64,000 nt of DNA, taken from positions 1 to 64,000 of the forward strand of contig JAKCWG010000447.1 in assembly GCA_021464415.1 (NCBI GenBank). The letters are read 5' to 3'. The notes under the pieces are model-generated. The model had not been told where the DNA came from and made no database searches. It worked only from the letters and a program-made list of their open reading frames with translations. A program made the translations under genes and the position numbers. The DNA comes from Lonicera japonica. Taxonomy: Eukaryota > Streptophyta > Magnoliopsida > Dipsacales > Caprifoliaceae. Below are positions 44,836 to 57,882 of this stretch, in pieces; within the stretch, counting starts at the first letter, position 1, and each line of letters opens with the position of its first letter.

Positions 44836-46320
44836 AGCCCTGTGTGTCGAATTTTAACCCTATTTTCTCACCATTTATCACCACAAAACACCCAATTCGA
44901 CCCATACACCCCCACAACACCTCAAGAGAGTTCTAGAGAGAGAAAATGAGAGATGCTTTCATGGTTTTGATGAATTATTCATCATAAACCAAGATTTGAG
45001 CCTTAAAGCTACACCTTCATCACTATTCATCATCACCTTCCTCCAATTCCTCCATGGTTGCGTGAGAAGAGCTAGGGTTTTAAGGTTTTGGCGCTTACAC
45101 TTCTCGAAGCATTTCAATTACGTGGAATATCAACAATAGAGATGGGAACCCTAATATTAAACTTGTTTTTCAAACTTTTATGTGTTGCACTAGAGATTTC
45201 TATTATGAATGGGTATTTTTCATGAAACCCTAGTCTTGTTGCATCCTCATGTGGATTAGGTTTAATGAGAGTTAAATTAGTGGTGTCAATGGGTAGATTA
45301 TCACACAAACTTCATGTATGGGTAATTGATTTCATGTTATGAGCCACAAATTTGCATCTACATATCTTATCCATTTGGTTGTTAGGTGTATGAACTATGA
45401 GATTGAGAATTTGGGGTTTGTGTCTAATAAACGGTTGTTATTGGTAGAATATAACCTTTATTGCATGATTTAACATGTAGATCCATATTTTAGGTCGTAT
45501 ATGCAACAGTTCTTATGAAACCCATCTCGTAGTTATATGTATGACCTATAGTTTGGGGGGGCTTTCGATTAGTGCCTTAAGGATACTTGATTGTGGGATA
45601 TAAATGATAAATATACCTAGATATGTTATCGGTTACAAGTATAAGGCATTATTCTTAAGAAATGTACCAAGAACCCGCTAAGGCAGTACCGTATGTAACA
45701 ATCTTTGAGTCTAGTGCCTTATGTAGATTATTGCTAGAACTAGCAATGAGAATACAACCTTGCTACGTCCTAGAAATGTGATGAATGTAAATTAGTGAGG
45801 TGCGGGTCGTCTTAGCCATAATAATAAGGGGCTAGCATGCAGTAAGCTTACCGGTTAGGCAAGCATCATAAGAGCCGATGCTTGGCTTGATAGAATAACA
45901 TGAGAACTTGAATAAGAATCATATAGCTTAGCTTTTACACACGTGAAACCTTATTTGATATAACATATACATAACATACCGGTGGGCCGTGGAATGGAAA
46001 TAACAATATGACGATAAGGCCTTGGATAAATGGTCGATAACGATGATTATGATGATGATATACGAATGATTGTACGGTTGTATATTTGCTATATATATAT
46101 GGATTGCCATATGTGTGATGGATTGTGTTGGCCTTTTCGTGCATTGTTGATATACTGTTTTGGCTAATCATTAGTGTGGATATTGATTGTAAGGTTGTAG
46201 CTTTACCATGGAGGGTCGTAGCCCTGCCATATGATTTAAGGTTGGAGCTCTATATAATGTAGTTAGTTGTGATTATATTTGAGATATTTTGTTGATGTAT
46301 TTGCAGTTTTCATAATAATA

Positions 46321-46480
46321 AGGCCGGGGGCACCGAGCTATAAATGCTAGGCCAGGGGTACCGGGATATAAATACCATTATATACGTATACATGTGCACC
46401 ATATTAAGGACGGGGGTATCGGGATATAAATACCAGGCTGGAGGTACCGGGATATAAATACCAGGCTAGGAGTATCGATA
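46321..46480. repeat. 28-bp minisatellite inside long LTR copy 1
   Basis: Units such as AGGCTGGAGGTACCGGGATA... recur at 46321, 46349, 46407, 46434 and 46462, with a 30-bp unrelated insert between the second and third. GATATAAATACC is the most conserved part. Confidence 0.8.
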
Positions 46481-47512
46481 GTAGTTGTAGCTGGAGTGGA
46501 GCCACCTAAAGCGGACAAGGGAAAGGGCTACCCAGTACAGTGCGGTGGTAGCCGCTTGTTATGTTATCGTATTGATGTATATTGCCTTCTCGCGGATGAG
46601 TATTCGTAGTTCTGTATTTTATAGCTTCCTTGGCTTGCGAATTAGTTTATGTAGCTCTATTAGCGGGACAGTGTGTTCCAGGAAGTAGTAGCCCTACATT
46701 TAGGTGAAAGACCCTAAGATAGTTCCATTTTTGGAGGAATTTGCTTGTTAACTATTTGGAGCGTACTCCCCGAGAAAATGTCTTGCGTGGGTTTAACTCC
46801 AAATGAATTACACGTTAAGACCAATTCCCTGGACAGTTCGCTCACTTGGAGGAGACACGATCAGTTTAGAGCTTGGGGTCTTTTGGGAACCGATGCTCTA
46901 AGCCTAGTTGATCGCGGGGTGTAAGCTTGAGGCTTTATACTGGAGATATGAGGATGTTGATCCTTACTTGATTATTATTATTGTTATTATTGCCATCATA
47001 TCCTTAGTTGCTAGTATAAACTTCCCGTATGTGATTGTTGATGGATTAGTATGACCTTTTAAGGTACATGACCTGATTGCTTGAGATATATAAATAATTA
47101 AAGATTAAAGTGGCAATCATAGTTAATAAGAAAACATCGTAACATAATGCTTAAGGCGAATGATTTGTAATGATGCCTATTAGTTGGCCAAGTATGGAAT
47201 TTATAATGAATTAATTACAAAGATGAAATGATAAATGCTTGGCTATTAGTTACCGGCTTTCGGTATAAGTACTGGATAATATAGTATAGTGTTGAATTAC
47301 ACTTGAGAGTGAATCCACCGTAGTATGACGAACCTTATGAAGCGAGTGTTTGTGATGAGATGGTTTTATACCAACGGTTCTTTGGTGATACGAAATTGGT
47401 AGAGAGTATTTCATGGAACGTCTTGGGACGGGACCGGTTAGTCAGATAGATAGCTTTCGGTAACTAGGATGGGAATGCTAGTGAGGTTCGGCATGCACTT
47501 GTGTGTGGATTG

Positions 47513-49038
47513 TGTGAGAATTTGCAAATGCGACCCCCGGGTCTCGATCCCGTGTTATTGGGCGTCTGAAACATCGAAAAGGATTCTGTTGTTCCATTTG
47601 CTTCTGGGCATCGAGGTTTTTTATTATCTATCTAAATGCAAAGGGGTTCGTTTCAGAGTCGCCAGTACGTTTTACGAAAAAACGGACAAAAATGGTGTGT
47701 AAGAGGAAAGGCTACATATAAGCCTTTCTTTACACGTTTGTCTATGAAACCATGGTTCTATAAGGTTTGGGAGCTATGTTACGGTTTGGCAAGGTGTTAA
47801 GCACCCATTCCTCCCTTTCGGTCTCTAATGGCTTTATATGTTTATTCTATGTTGAAAAACTTGGATGCTTTTACTGATAGTCTATTACTTCCAGAAAATG
47901 ATTTATAAGAAACCTTAATTTTGGGGGAAAACATGGAAAGGGATGAAAAATCCTTATGTTCCATGATCTGATGTTTTATTTTTTTAAGTGGAACATAAAT
48001 GGCAAAGTTTTATGTTTTGAGTTTAAAAAGAGATACCCTGGTATTGTTTCCTTAGATAACAATGTCGGTTTACTCGTTTCGATTATTTTGGAAAAGAGTT
48101 CGAATCTTCATTGGAACTAATTCAATATGGAATTTGAACTCGTTGAGGGGAGTTTTATCGGATATATTGCAGTCTATAGGGAAGACGGGACATGATCGAC
48201 TTTAATTTTCTAAGTAAGTTTCATCTATCCGGGTTTTAAAAATATAGTTTTGTTTGGACGATAATGTTCTTACTTTTTTGGTTTTGCAAATGATTTTATT
48301 AAGGTTTTGTTTTGAAAACGGTAATTTATTTTGTAACTCGACAATAAGTTTATTCAAATAAAATGTGGACAGAATAACAAATACGTAATAAAACAAGTAC
48401 ACATGTATTTAATTTTTAAATACTAGAAGAGACTTTCTTTACCTTCCCGACGAGAAATATAATAATAAGAGAGAAAATATAATACGGCAGAGAAACCTTT
48501 TGCAATAATAAGCTTTTCTTTCTCAAATATTTTCGAGAATTCGGTTCCAGAAGAGAGACATGTCGATCGTCGATAATAGATTCGATAATTCTTTAGAGAT
48601 TAGACAATCATAGAATATTTTGATGAAAGTCCAAAAAATAAGATAGAACAATAGAACTTTTCGATCCCAATTGATGTGTCCCTGTAACCCTTGAGGGTGT
48701 TGGCCTATTTATAGTTCTGGGGGAGGATTGTTGTGCGACAATTCTTCAGAAAAGGCAAGTGTCACGTGACATTTGGGACAATGTCGCGCGACAAACGGCT
48801 GAAGTGACCCTTTTGACAAACTGATTTGTCAGAAAGTGGTTGGTCTTTATTCGAGAAACTTGTCGCGCGATATAAGAGAGATTGTTGCACGATAATACTC
48901 CTTAAAAATACGTTTGTTTTGGCCAACAAACCCCTTCGGGGCAGTTTCGAGTGCTTGGGTGGGCCTCTAACTCCAAGAACTGTGCTTTTTCGATAGTCAT
49001 TAGGGTTCTTGCGGGGGTCACGGATTGGGGTGTCTACA
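47513..49038 (-). mobile_element. Nested solo LTR, Ogre/Tat-like, 1526 bp
   Basis: On the minus strand it starts TGTAGACACCCCAATCCGTG and ends CAAATTCTCACA. GATTG (47508-47512) and TATTG (49039-49043) match at 4 of 5. TGTAGACACCCC starts and GATCGAGACCCGGGGGTCGC near the end are typical of Tat/Ogre gypsy LTRs. No coding sequence is present. The TATA box on the minus strand (CTATAAATA) is near 48706-48714. Confidence 0.7.
48731..48896. promoter_or_regulatory. Palindrome cluster in the nested LTR
   Basis: TGTCACGTGACA (48760-48771) and TGTCGCGCGACA (48782-48793) are perfect 12-bp palindromes. TGTCGCGCGATA (48861-48872), TTGTGCGACAA (48731-48741) and TTGTTGCACGATAA (48882-48895) are imperfect relatives. 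All lie within about 20-190 bp upstream of the minus-strand TATA box. Confidence 0.75.
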
Positions 49039-49805
49039 TATTGCATTGCATTGTTTTCTAAACTTTTGTAATAAAGTAAAGTAATTATTTTCTATATAAA
49101 GATGCACATGCTTTTGTATGCAATTTGTATTTTCTATACAAAACCTATATAGTTCCCACTGAGCCCGGATTTGGCTCATTCCCCTCTTTTAACAGTTTTG
49201 CAGGATAGGCTTCGGGGATTAGAGCATGGTGTATCAATCCAGAAGGCCTCTAATGTCCGTTAGCTTGTGTAGTCCTTGAGCCAAGGACTAAGTTATATAT
49301 TATCTTTTGGTCTTTGAGAGTATATTGTATACAGACTTTGTGTAAAGTACTCGTTATTTGTTTTGATGTAAACTTGTATCAAATGGCTTTCAATATGTGG
49401 AGTGTTTTCAAATGTTGATTACTTGAGATGTTTCTTGTATGAAATGGATTTGTTTGGTACAGGTCGGTTTGTTACTTGAACAAACTCTACATGCCAAAAT
49501 CTCATAACGAGATTCAGGGCGTCACAGTGTGGCTATTTTAAATTAGTTCTATTTTAGTTTGATGGTGTTTTGCTTTAGTTATAACCGTAAATATGCATTT
49601 TATGTGTTGCTGACAATAGGTAGATATAACCATTTAACATTGCTTTGAAAGTTTAGGAGATGAGAGATTGGGAATAGAAAAAAAATAGAAAATGATTATC
49701 TTTTACAATTTATAGGAGAAACCTAATTTGTTATAATTTGCAAATCCAAAACTTTATTCTTTTTTTGAGATACACATGCGGTTTAAGATTTTGAGGAATG
49801 TGATG

Positions 49806-49873
49806 GCAGTGGGGGATTGAACCGTTGGCCTCGCAACACAACAGGTGGAAGTAGTACAATTTGAGTTACGTTG
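49806..49873 (-). mobile_element. tRNA-derived SINE-like head
   Basis: On the minus strand CGTAACTCAAATTG (A-box-like) is followed by ACGGTTCAATCCCCCAC (B-box-like). Confidence 0.45.
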
Positions 49874-50179
49874 CATTGATGGTCTGTGATTCTATTAGTT
49901 ACATTTCCCTTGCAAAAACCTTTTTAATTGATTTGTGTTACATAATGTGCACAAAACGTTTGCATGCATATGATGTGTCAAATATGTAATTGAACAAGTG
50001 CATTGGTAGAACTTGCCACATTTTATATAGACGTGTCCTAAAATCATTCATGTAGATGACACATCATTTTTGTGTACATTTCATATCTTTGAATCATTCT
50101 TTTCTTATATATATATATATATATATTAAATTGAAGCGATGATGTGTTGGTCCCTTTAAAAGAAAAAAAGGGAGAGAAA

Positions 50180-50243
50180 GGGGTTTTAAATCTTGGTGGA
50201 TCCTGTGATTAACCGCACTCTCAACCACTGAACCAAACTTAGA
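50180..50243 (-). mobile_element. tRNA-derived SINE-like head (weaker)
   Basis: On the minus strand TTTGGTTCAGTGGTTGAGAG is A-box-like; the B-box position reads AAGATTTAAAACC, a poor match. Confidence 0.35.
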
Positions 50244-51768
50244 TCTCTTGTATCATTCATTTATAATAATACTAGAGTATTATAGGAGTGAACTTAATTA
50301 TACTATTTTAAAGTAATAGTTGAATATGGGTGTCGAGGGGAGTTGGAAAAGTTAGAGCATCACGAAATTATTTGTTAATTGTAATTAAGATTAGTGACCT
50401 TTCTCATGTGGAAGTTAACGTAGCCTTTGAGATCATACACAATAGTTAAAGTAAATAGAATAAAATTACTCTATACGGAAGGAAGAGTAACAAGTTAAGA
50501 TGAAAATAATAATTATAAATTTCACATACTTGGTTCAATATAAATTCCTCAACACACAAATTCACGTAAAAGGGAGATTTTGATACCTGATGGAGGTGGT
50601 ATATTTTGTGGGTGATGATGTCGATGTAAAGTATGAAAGAAAGTGTGTAATCAATGTTACAGTTCAATATTATGCTTACATTTATAATTTTAAAAAAGCG
50701 AAGTGAGAAAACAGACAAACTTCAAGAGTGTATGTAAAAGATCAATTACCCATACAAATGGTCCATATGTTGTTGGCAGTTATTGAACCTCTTTGATGGT
50801 GATCCTTCCACACCATTTATACATTAGAATAAAAAAAATACCAAATAATTCTTTTCATTTTTTAAGGTTTAATGAATATTAGTTGATTAAGTTTTGAATT
50901 ACTTTTCGACTTTATCATCATGCTTCAAAAATGACCATAATAATATCTAGAATTCTAAATCATCCTAAATATTGTTGAAATGCCCTCTTCGTCTAGCATT
51001 AGGAGTTAAAACTTTTTAAGGATACATTAGATTTAATGAAATTAATGGTTGAATAAAATAATTAATTATTATTAGATTTTGTACATTGATTTTGTCTTGA
51101 AATATATATATATATATATATATATAATCCTTTAATATAAATTTCGAAAAGAAAGTGGAGGGAGAGTTGTTCATCGATCAATTGATATGTGAGGGGAAAA
51201 AGTGTTAGAGACAAGGAAATTTTAGAGAGAAAAATGCTAAAAACACCAAGGAAATAAGTTCAAAGAAAATAAACTAATTACTCTAACATATCTTAAACTA
51301 ATTGAAGATTTCAGTTTGCACCTTAAACAATTTTTTTAGACAATTTGCACCCTATACATTTAATTTGCTGGAATCAACTCTAATAGGTAATTTTCTACAA
51401 AATTTCTGACTAGCTACCACCACGAGCATTTGATATATGTCTTTTTAAGGCTAATTTCAGCATAATACAAACCAAAATGTATGACAAACAAACACCACCC
51501 TCATTTAATACTACAAAATTTTCATTTACGCTTAACTTTTAAAAAACCAATCTTCTATTTCAGTACGAGTTATCCCAAAATTATGCTAAAAAAAACAAAT
51601 GTAAGATGCTTGTGGTTGATGCCATTTAGAAATTTTGCTGGAGTTGGTTATAAAAAATTGAATGTATAGGGTGCAAAAGTTCCCAAAAAATTGTAATTTC
51701 ACATATAAAGCTTAAATTTCGTTGACCTATGATTCAACTTCTTGACATGAATTATAAAAAAGTTCTAG

Positions 51769-51958
51769 TGTGAATTTACTAATCGAGGACCCTTTATATA
51801 GGGTTGAGTAAGGATACAAAAAAGGAAATATAAAAAATCCTAAATCACTCTACAATAATCAAGGGATTTGGGAGGAGTTAATTATGGACAAATCTCCCAA
51901 AGATCAATTATACAATATTATGAGAATATTCTGACAATATTCTAACAATATTTTAACA
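51769..51958 (-). repeat. Copia LTR fragment, about 190 bp
   Basis: On the minus strand it starts TGTTAAAATATTGTTAG after a purine-rich GTCGGGGGA and contains CTATATAAAGGG, a TATA-like box. The far end is inferred as TTCACA. Confidence 0.6.
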
Positions 51959-51969
51959 TCCCCCGACAA

Positions 51970-52446
51970 ATTCAAGTTGGAAAATGAGAAACCGGCTTGA
52001 GTTTGAAAAGTAAATCCTTAAAGCGGCTTGGCAAATGAGCTTTAGTGAAGATGTTAGCTAGTTGATCCATTGAGGAAATGTTGACGAGGCGAATAGAATT
52101 GCCAGAGACATGTTGACGAAAAATTAAAGTCAGACAATTTCGATATGCTTTGTTCATTCACGGAAAACATTGTTGTGAGCAATTTGAATAGTACTCTTAT
52201 TATCGCAACCAATAATGGTCGAAAGATATTGAGGGACTCCCATGTCTGAAAAAAGCCAGCGTAGTCAAATGAGTTCCTTGGGGGTGTCGGGAAGAGTATG
52301 GTATTCTACTTCGATACATGAGCGAGAAACAAGCGATTGTTTCTTGCTACGCCAAAATATAAGTGAATCTCCTAGGAAATATAGCAACATGTAGTAGATT
52401 GTCTATTAGTTGGATCTCCCACCTAGTCGAAATTAGAGTAGGCCTG
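51970..52446 (-). pseudogene. Copia RNase H fragment
   Basis: In minus-strand order: GDPTNRQSTTC, FLGDSLI, SRSCIEVEYHTLPDTPKELI, MGVPQYLSTIIGCDNKSTIQ, TKHIE, then VNISSMDQLANIFTKA near the end. This is the copia RNase H domain with its LADIFTKAL-type terminus. Stops and a frame change occur near 52100-52180. Reverse transcriptase upstream is gone, so only the 3' end of an element remains. Confidence 0.8.
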
Positions 52447-52618
52447 GAGCTCAAGGGAAGATGCGGATGGAAAGTGGAGAAAATAAAAACCTCCCATCCA
52501 AACCAACAACCACCCACAACTACCAACACCACTGCCAATATTCTAGCAAACCACCACACTTCCGCCGCTAATTTTGGCTCTCAATCAAACCCATAGTCTA
52601 GTATTCTCTCTCTGGAAT
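52447..52618. other. Short unclassified spacer
   Basis: A CCAACAACCACCCACAAC-rich stretch between the copia scrap and the reversed LTR. Nothing recognised. Confidence 0.4.
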
Positions 52619-53626
52619 TGTGACGCCCCGAATCTCATTATGAAATTTCGATCCCCGAGACCCGGTTAATCACAGATGTCGTCGCTCACAACGGCGGGTG
52701 TGGTGTAAAATTTATAATTTAAGAAAAACATTTGCAGGTATTACTCATTTTTAAAGTGCTATGAGTAAAAAATGATATAAAAAAAAGAATGTGTATCTTA
52801 GATTTTTACAAAAAATCGGCATGGTCTCCTCTGTTTTATGAATAACCAAAACTTGTTTAAACAATAATCATCAGATCATTTCTCAAACACACACAATCAT
52901 TGAATAAAAGTCCATCCGTAGTCCAACTATGTTTTAATAAAGTAGTCAATTAATTTGTATAACTTATTTAAAACTCCGAATACAACTTGATTATAAAATT
53001 CAAAGTAAATTCTTTAACTTGATGCAATACAACTCAAATTAAATCTATAAGACAAATTACTAAGTCCAAGCAAACTAAGTTGTTAAACCGTGGACAACTA
53101 TTAAGTATTTGGGTCATCAGAGGCAACTAGATATAATAAACGCACCATCCCATGAATGCACCTGCAAAACTGGTTTGGAAAATGTGAGTAAGTCAAACAC
53201 GGGCTCAGTGGGAACTATAGGGGCCGGTTTTATATATGAAAGTATACATAGTTATACACATGTAACGTTCCATATCAAAATAATAAAGAAGCCATATGTA
53301 TACCATATACATATAAGTAGTACTCATCTCAAATGCCATGAAAATATAGTAAGTGCAATGTACGCCAAGTGCTATCCCAACCCAGTGTATAAAATGAATT
53401 CGTATAACCAAAAAATAGTACCAAAGGAAATACCACTAAAATATATTCATATAAAATGTAGTCACTAGTTATATACCATCGTATCATACTTGTTGCTTTA
53501 TCCATCCACATGACATGTGTAACTGGTAGCTCGAATCTATCCCAGTTACGTTCCGTCCACGCGAACAATAATATAACTGGTAGTTCGAACTTGTCCTAGT
53601 TACGTTCTTTCCACAAGAACAATAGT
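52619..53626 (-). repeat. Minus-strand relative of the long LTR, segment 1
   Basis: TGTGACGCCCCGAATCTC at the left is the complement of the GGGATTCGGGGC..CACA end of copies 1-3, and GGGCTCAGTGGGAAC at 53201 is the complement of their GTTCCCACTGAGCCC. It is therefore the 3' part of a related LTR read in reverse, interrupted at 53627 by copy 2. Confidence 0.7.
53521..53625. repeat. 54-bp tandem pair in the reversed LTR
   Basis: AACTGGTAGCTCGAAT... at 53521 and AACTGGTAGTTCGAAC... at 53575 are two diverged copies ending in GCGAACAATA or AAGAACAATA. Confidence 0.75.
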
Positions 53627-56600
53627 TGTAACACCCTGTTCCTAAATCTCAAGCTTATCGCGTTCAAAAATTACGAGTAAGGCGATTTCGAGCTTTGAAT
53701 AGTGAAATACTATTCTAAAAGGAGCGACAGGGTTCGGAGACTTCTGATAAGTCATATTAGTGTATTTAAGCTTGCTAGAATATCCGTAAGTAATTTTGGG
53801 TGATTCGAGTTGAAATCGGGATGTAAATTTCAAGTTTTCAATTTACCCGACTTCATGATTTTTGGTTAACTTGGAGGAAGCGGAACTCCTTCGTTCCTCA
53901 TAAGATTAAGTTTCTGTTCGCATTATATCCTAGATTTTTAGATAATCTACAACTTTCATGTTTCGGCCAAAGGCAAATTCAGACTTCTACTAGGTCGAAA
54001 CTGAGCGCGAAAAAGGTCAATCGCTATCAGTTGTTCTTTCGGTAACACTAACGTGCTAACTTCGTCGAATTTATGGAAATTATCTGTCTAGAATTTTGGG
54101 ACACTTTCTTCTAGGAAGTTGTAGAGCTTTGAATAAGCTTTCTGTGGACATAAAGATCACCTCAATCGGACTTCCGAGCGAGAAGTTATGGCCGTCCAAA
54201 GTTCAGTGCTGCAAACCCCCCCCCCCCACGCGTGAACAGTACCCGCGGGAATAGAACAACAGTTTATATACACACATTCGGCTCCTTTCTTCCTCATTTC
54301 TCATCACACCATTGGAGAGCTTCTAGAGAGAGACAGAGAAGATATTCTTGAGTTCTCTTGTGGATTTCTCATCGCCCATCCAAAGATTAAGCTCAAAAGG
54401 CATCCAAACCATCTTTAAACAACTATTCATCATCTTCTCCACCTACACACCTCCATGGCTGCGTAAGCTCGAGCTAGGGCTTTTCGATTCGGAGTCTACA
54501 CATCTTCAACTTCGAATTATGGCTTCTCTAAGGTGGGAACCTACTCCTAAAACTCTTATTCTAACTTATTATTGTTCGATTTCAATTGCATATCAAGTTC
54601 TACAAAAACCTAGGTTGTGTATATATCTATATATATGGGTTTTGGGATTTATGATGAGATGGGGCTTTATTGTTGAAATTAGTGATGCATATGGGTATAT
54701 TATCGCTTATAAATCATGTATTATCAATTGTTATCATGCTAAGAGCTTATTACTTGCAATTAAACACCATACCCACTTTGTAGTCAAAGGTGTGAACTAG
54801 GCTTGTGGGGGATTTCGGGATTTACACTTGTATTATAGTTGGTTATGGGTTACAAGAGCTAGATAGACATAAATACGCCCTTAGTTGCATACGTAGAGCA
54901 TTCTTCTCGTAAATGCACCAAAAACCCCCTTGAGCGAAGTGGTGCGTAATAACCGTTGGGCCTATTGTCTTAAATAGACTATGGTTTCGTATTAATGATG
55001 TATAATGAGAAATTATTACCCCAATAACATTGTTTATCAATGATTTACATGATTGACATGTATATGTTTAGTTTTCTAACGAACCCACTTGGAGGCGAAG
55101 CGCGTAAATTAGGGAATTTAGGAAATTGGAGGTTTTGAAGGTTTCCGCTATAATAAATGGTGGATTATAGTTTATACAACCTCGATATACACATGTATAC
55201 CATGAAATACTTGGATAGAACATTATCTTTGAGTATTACATTAAATCCCATCAAAATGTGCATAAATGCAATAACATTAGAATTAGTAACCTATGTGACC
55301 ACATCTTGAGTTAAGCGATGAAGATTATTAACTAAATACACGTAGGGATATTATAAATGCTCGTTGGTGACGCCTAGGATTCCATGGGAATGGTTATACA
55401 AGATTATCGCACCGCCACTATGTTTATTAGAGGAGACTTAAATTAGTAAACATGGCTGGAGTATTCGAGTAAAGTGTACATGGTACTAGTCCCACAGATT
55501 AGAAATGGTAAGACAAGAAATTGATAATACTATGAATGGCCATAATTCATATATGATGATAGTTTGAGTTATAATATATCATAACGATGGCCGCGTACTA
55601 ATCTTCTACATATCTATATATGTAATGATGTGTCGTGGTGATATATATATATATATATATTTGTGTGGGATTCTGTATATCGTACCAACGCATGATACCA
55701 CATGTGTGATGATATGAGATTGATATATATATATATATACATATACATTCATTATGAAAGATGAATGACTGTGATGATTGTGAATTGATCTGCTATATAT
55801 ATTGTTGTGTTGTATTTTATATTGTTATATATATATTGTCTCTGGTATATTATGGATTATATATATATCCGTTTGGATCATTGTATACTTTGAGAACCAT
55901 TTGACCATCCATAACAAATAAATATCTAATGTGAAAAGTTCTAATAATCATCAGTTTATAAGCATAGTATACGAATGGCTAGACGGGAGGAATATCTTAA
56001 TGTAGCGCTTAAGCTAGACGGCCTGGTAGTAATGCTTAGTAGACGGCCAAGTATATGACTCATAATGTACTGTTAACAAGCGATAACTATGAATACTTGG
56101 CATAAGAGGTGTATACCCCTCACACGTAGTTGAGTAACAGAGAACATAGTGATTCTTATAGCGTGTGAACCCTAGGAAGCTAGAAGAGTATAATGCTATA
56201 TGATGAGAGTTAGGGAACAGTTCTGATACCTGAGATAGAACAATTAGTGGGTTTTGGCACGCACGTACATGGTGAATTACATAGTAAGGTTTTCATAAAG
56301 ATTGTATTGTTGAAGAAACATATATATGATACATATGTTTTCAAATGAAAACCTTGTTTTCATTATAAACCCTCATAGTTCCCACTGAGCCCGTATCTGG
56401 CTCATTCCTTCCTTTTCAACAGTTTTGCAAGTCCATACTCGAGGGTGGCACGTGTTGTACGTATGTAGAAGCTCTGATGACCTTTAACAACTGTGTAGTC
56501 CTTAATTTAAGGACAATGCCATTGAGGCCTTTATATTACATTTTAAGACACATGTATTTATTTAAAATGATTTGGGAACTGTTGTATAATCTTATACTTA

Positions 56601-56856
56601 AATGGACTTTGATAAAGTGTATTAGATGAGGAGTATTTTATTAAATGGTTGATTGTGAAATGATTGAACAAAGGTTGTTCTTTTTATTTTTATTTACAGG
56701 GCGGATATCGTATTTTACAAACTCTTCATGCCAAAAAATTTTCTAAATAGATTTTACTTAATTTTCTTTTATAACTCACACCCGTCGTCACGTACGACAC
56801 CGTGATTAACCGGGTCCCGGAGCTGAAAATCTCATAACGGGATTCGGGGCTTCACA
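53627..56856 (+). mobile_element. Long solo LTR, copy 2, 3230 bp
   Basis: TGTAACACCCTGTTCC to GATTCGGGGCTTCACA, flanked by ATAGT on both sides (53622-53626 and 56857-56861). It shares GTCATATTAGTGTATTT (53752), CTCCATGGCTGCGTAAG (54452), GTTCCCACTGAGCCC (56378) and CTCATAACGGGATTC with copy 1. TTTATATA near 54263 is a TATA candidate. No coding domains: the 150-residue frame at 54348-54800 and other open frames show no known protein. It sits inside the reversed relative. Confidence 0.8.
54227..54249. promoter_or_regulatory. Short GC palindromes in copy 2
   Basis: CACGCGTG (54227-54234) and CCCGCGGG (54242-54249), preceded by CAGTGCTG (54204-54211) and a C run, about 15 bp before TTTATATA. They take the place held by GATCGATC palindromes in copies 1 and 3. 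Confidence 0.6.
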
Positions 56857-56861
56857 ATAGT

Positions 56862-57473
56862 AATATGGCTACCATAGCCAAGTCATTCCATAGGGCGTAA
56901 TAGGTTAACTAGGTTAATTGTTTACTATGCATAGTCTGGCTACCATAGCCAAGTCCTCCCATAGGACACTTAGTGACAAGCCTGCCATATGCTAATGTAT
57001 AATGATAGTCATATCTAATCAACTAAAGTATCATATCCAACAGGTATAATGATAGTGCCTGATAAAGATAAAGCTATGAATAAATCTCAAAACCATAATG
57101 AGATAAAAAATAGTAATAATCTCATCCACAGGGAAAAATATAACAACATTCCATAAGTTTAGAAATCCCATCGAATAGCGAAATAGTAGTAAAGTTCCAT
57201 ACTTCACAAAAAAGTAGTAAGCTAACCATTAGCGTCGTAACATCATTAATATCGTTAGTTTGGGATATTTAATACAAATCTCAACAAATATCATTTTATA
57301 AGTTATAATACCAAAGTACAAGTTAAATTCACAAATTTCACTATTTATAAGTTCATACGTACACATATATCCGAAACTTACGAAAGTGTGGGTTTAAATA
57401 ATTCTTACACAAATCATATGTGGCCCATACATTATAGAAATCGAATTTAGTATAAATTTAACCGACTAGTTGT
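56862..57473 (-). repeat. Minus-strand LTR relative, segment 2
   Basis: It continues segment 1 beyond the copy 2 insertion. CTGGCTACCATAGCCAAGTC is repeated near 56870 and 56937. Homology to the LTR middle is weak, so the assignment rests mainly on position between the two insertions. Confidence 0.5.
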
Positions 57474-57882
57474 TGTAACACCCCTAGTTTGATTATCCAT
57501 GTCATTTTCATTTCATTTTCAATTAGTTGCTAAATGCCATTTTGGACAAGTCATATTGAGATTGAGGGTTTTTTTGTGTGGTTCAACTCATTGATTATGC
57601 CATAATAGCGTAACTTAGTTTGTGGGATCAATCGTTCCATGGTTCGGGTGGTCCGAATTGAGATTGAGGCATTAATTGCATGTTTTGACCTTACGCGATT
57701 TTTAAAATTTCTGCCATTTTTAAGAGACAATAACTTCTTCATTTGATATCTAAATGAGTCCCCATCAGTGCCAAAAGTTCCGTATCGTTCCCCTCTACAA
57801 GTTTCGTGTTTGGATCGAGACGAGATTCCAGCATCTCGAGGACCTTTAGGTCAATGCAACAGGTGAACTCATTGTTGAGCCG

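Larger units (their letters stand above)
44216..49526 (+). mobile_element. Long solo LTR, copy 1 (TGTAATACCCC...GGCGTCACA)
   Basis: GTGTG flanks both ends (44211-44215 and 49527-49531), an exact 5-bp duplication. Ends are TG...CA. It shares ordered landmarks with copies 2 and 3: GTCATATTAGT near 44323, CTCCATGGTTGCGTGAGA near 45051, GTTCCCACTGAGCCC at 49152 and CTCATAACGAGATTC at 49501. No gag or pol and no second LTR are present, so it is a solo LTR. Length is 5.3 kb, or about 3.8 kb without the nested LTR at 47513. LTRs this long suggest a gypsy element such as the Tekay/Del lineage; that assignment is inference. Confidence 0.75.
49532..51768. other. Non-coding AT-rich DNA
   Basis: Apart from two SINE-like heads and (TA)n runs near 50107 and 51105, nothing is recognisable. 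A 90-residue minus-strand open frame at 50446-50718 is AT-rich and shows no domain. Confidence 0.45.

Noticed and set aside
53109..53568. 119-residue plus-strand and 79-residue minus-strand frames
   Set aside because: Both lie in the reversed LTR, overlap each other, and have no recognisable domain.
54348..54800. 150-residue protein in long LTR copy 2
   Set aside because: Corresponding regions of copies 1 and 3 do not keep the frame, there is no domain, and it lies in an LTR just after the TATA candidate.
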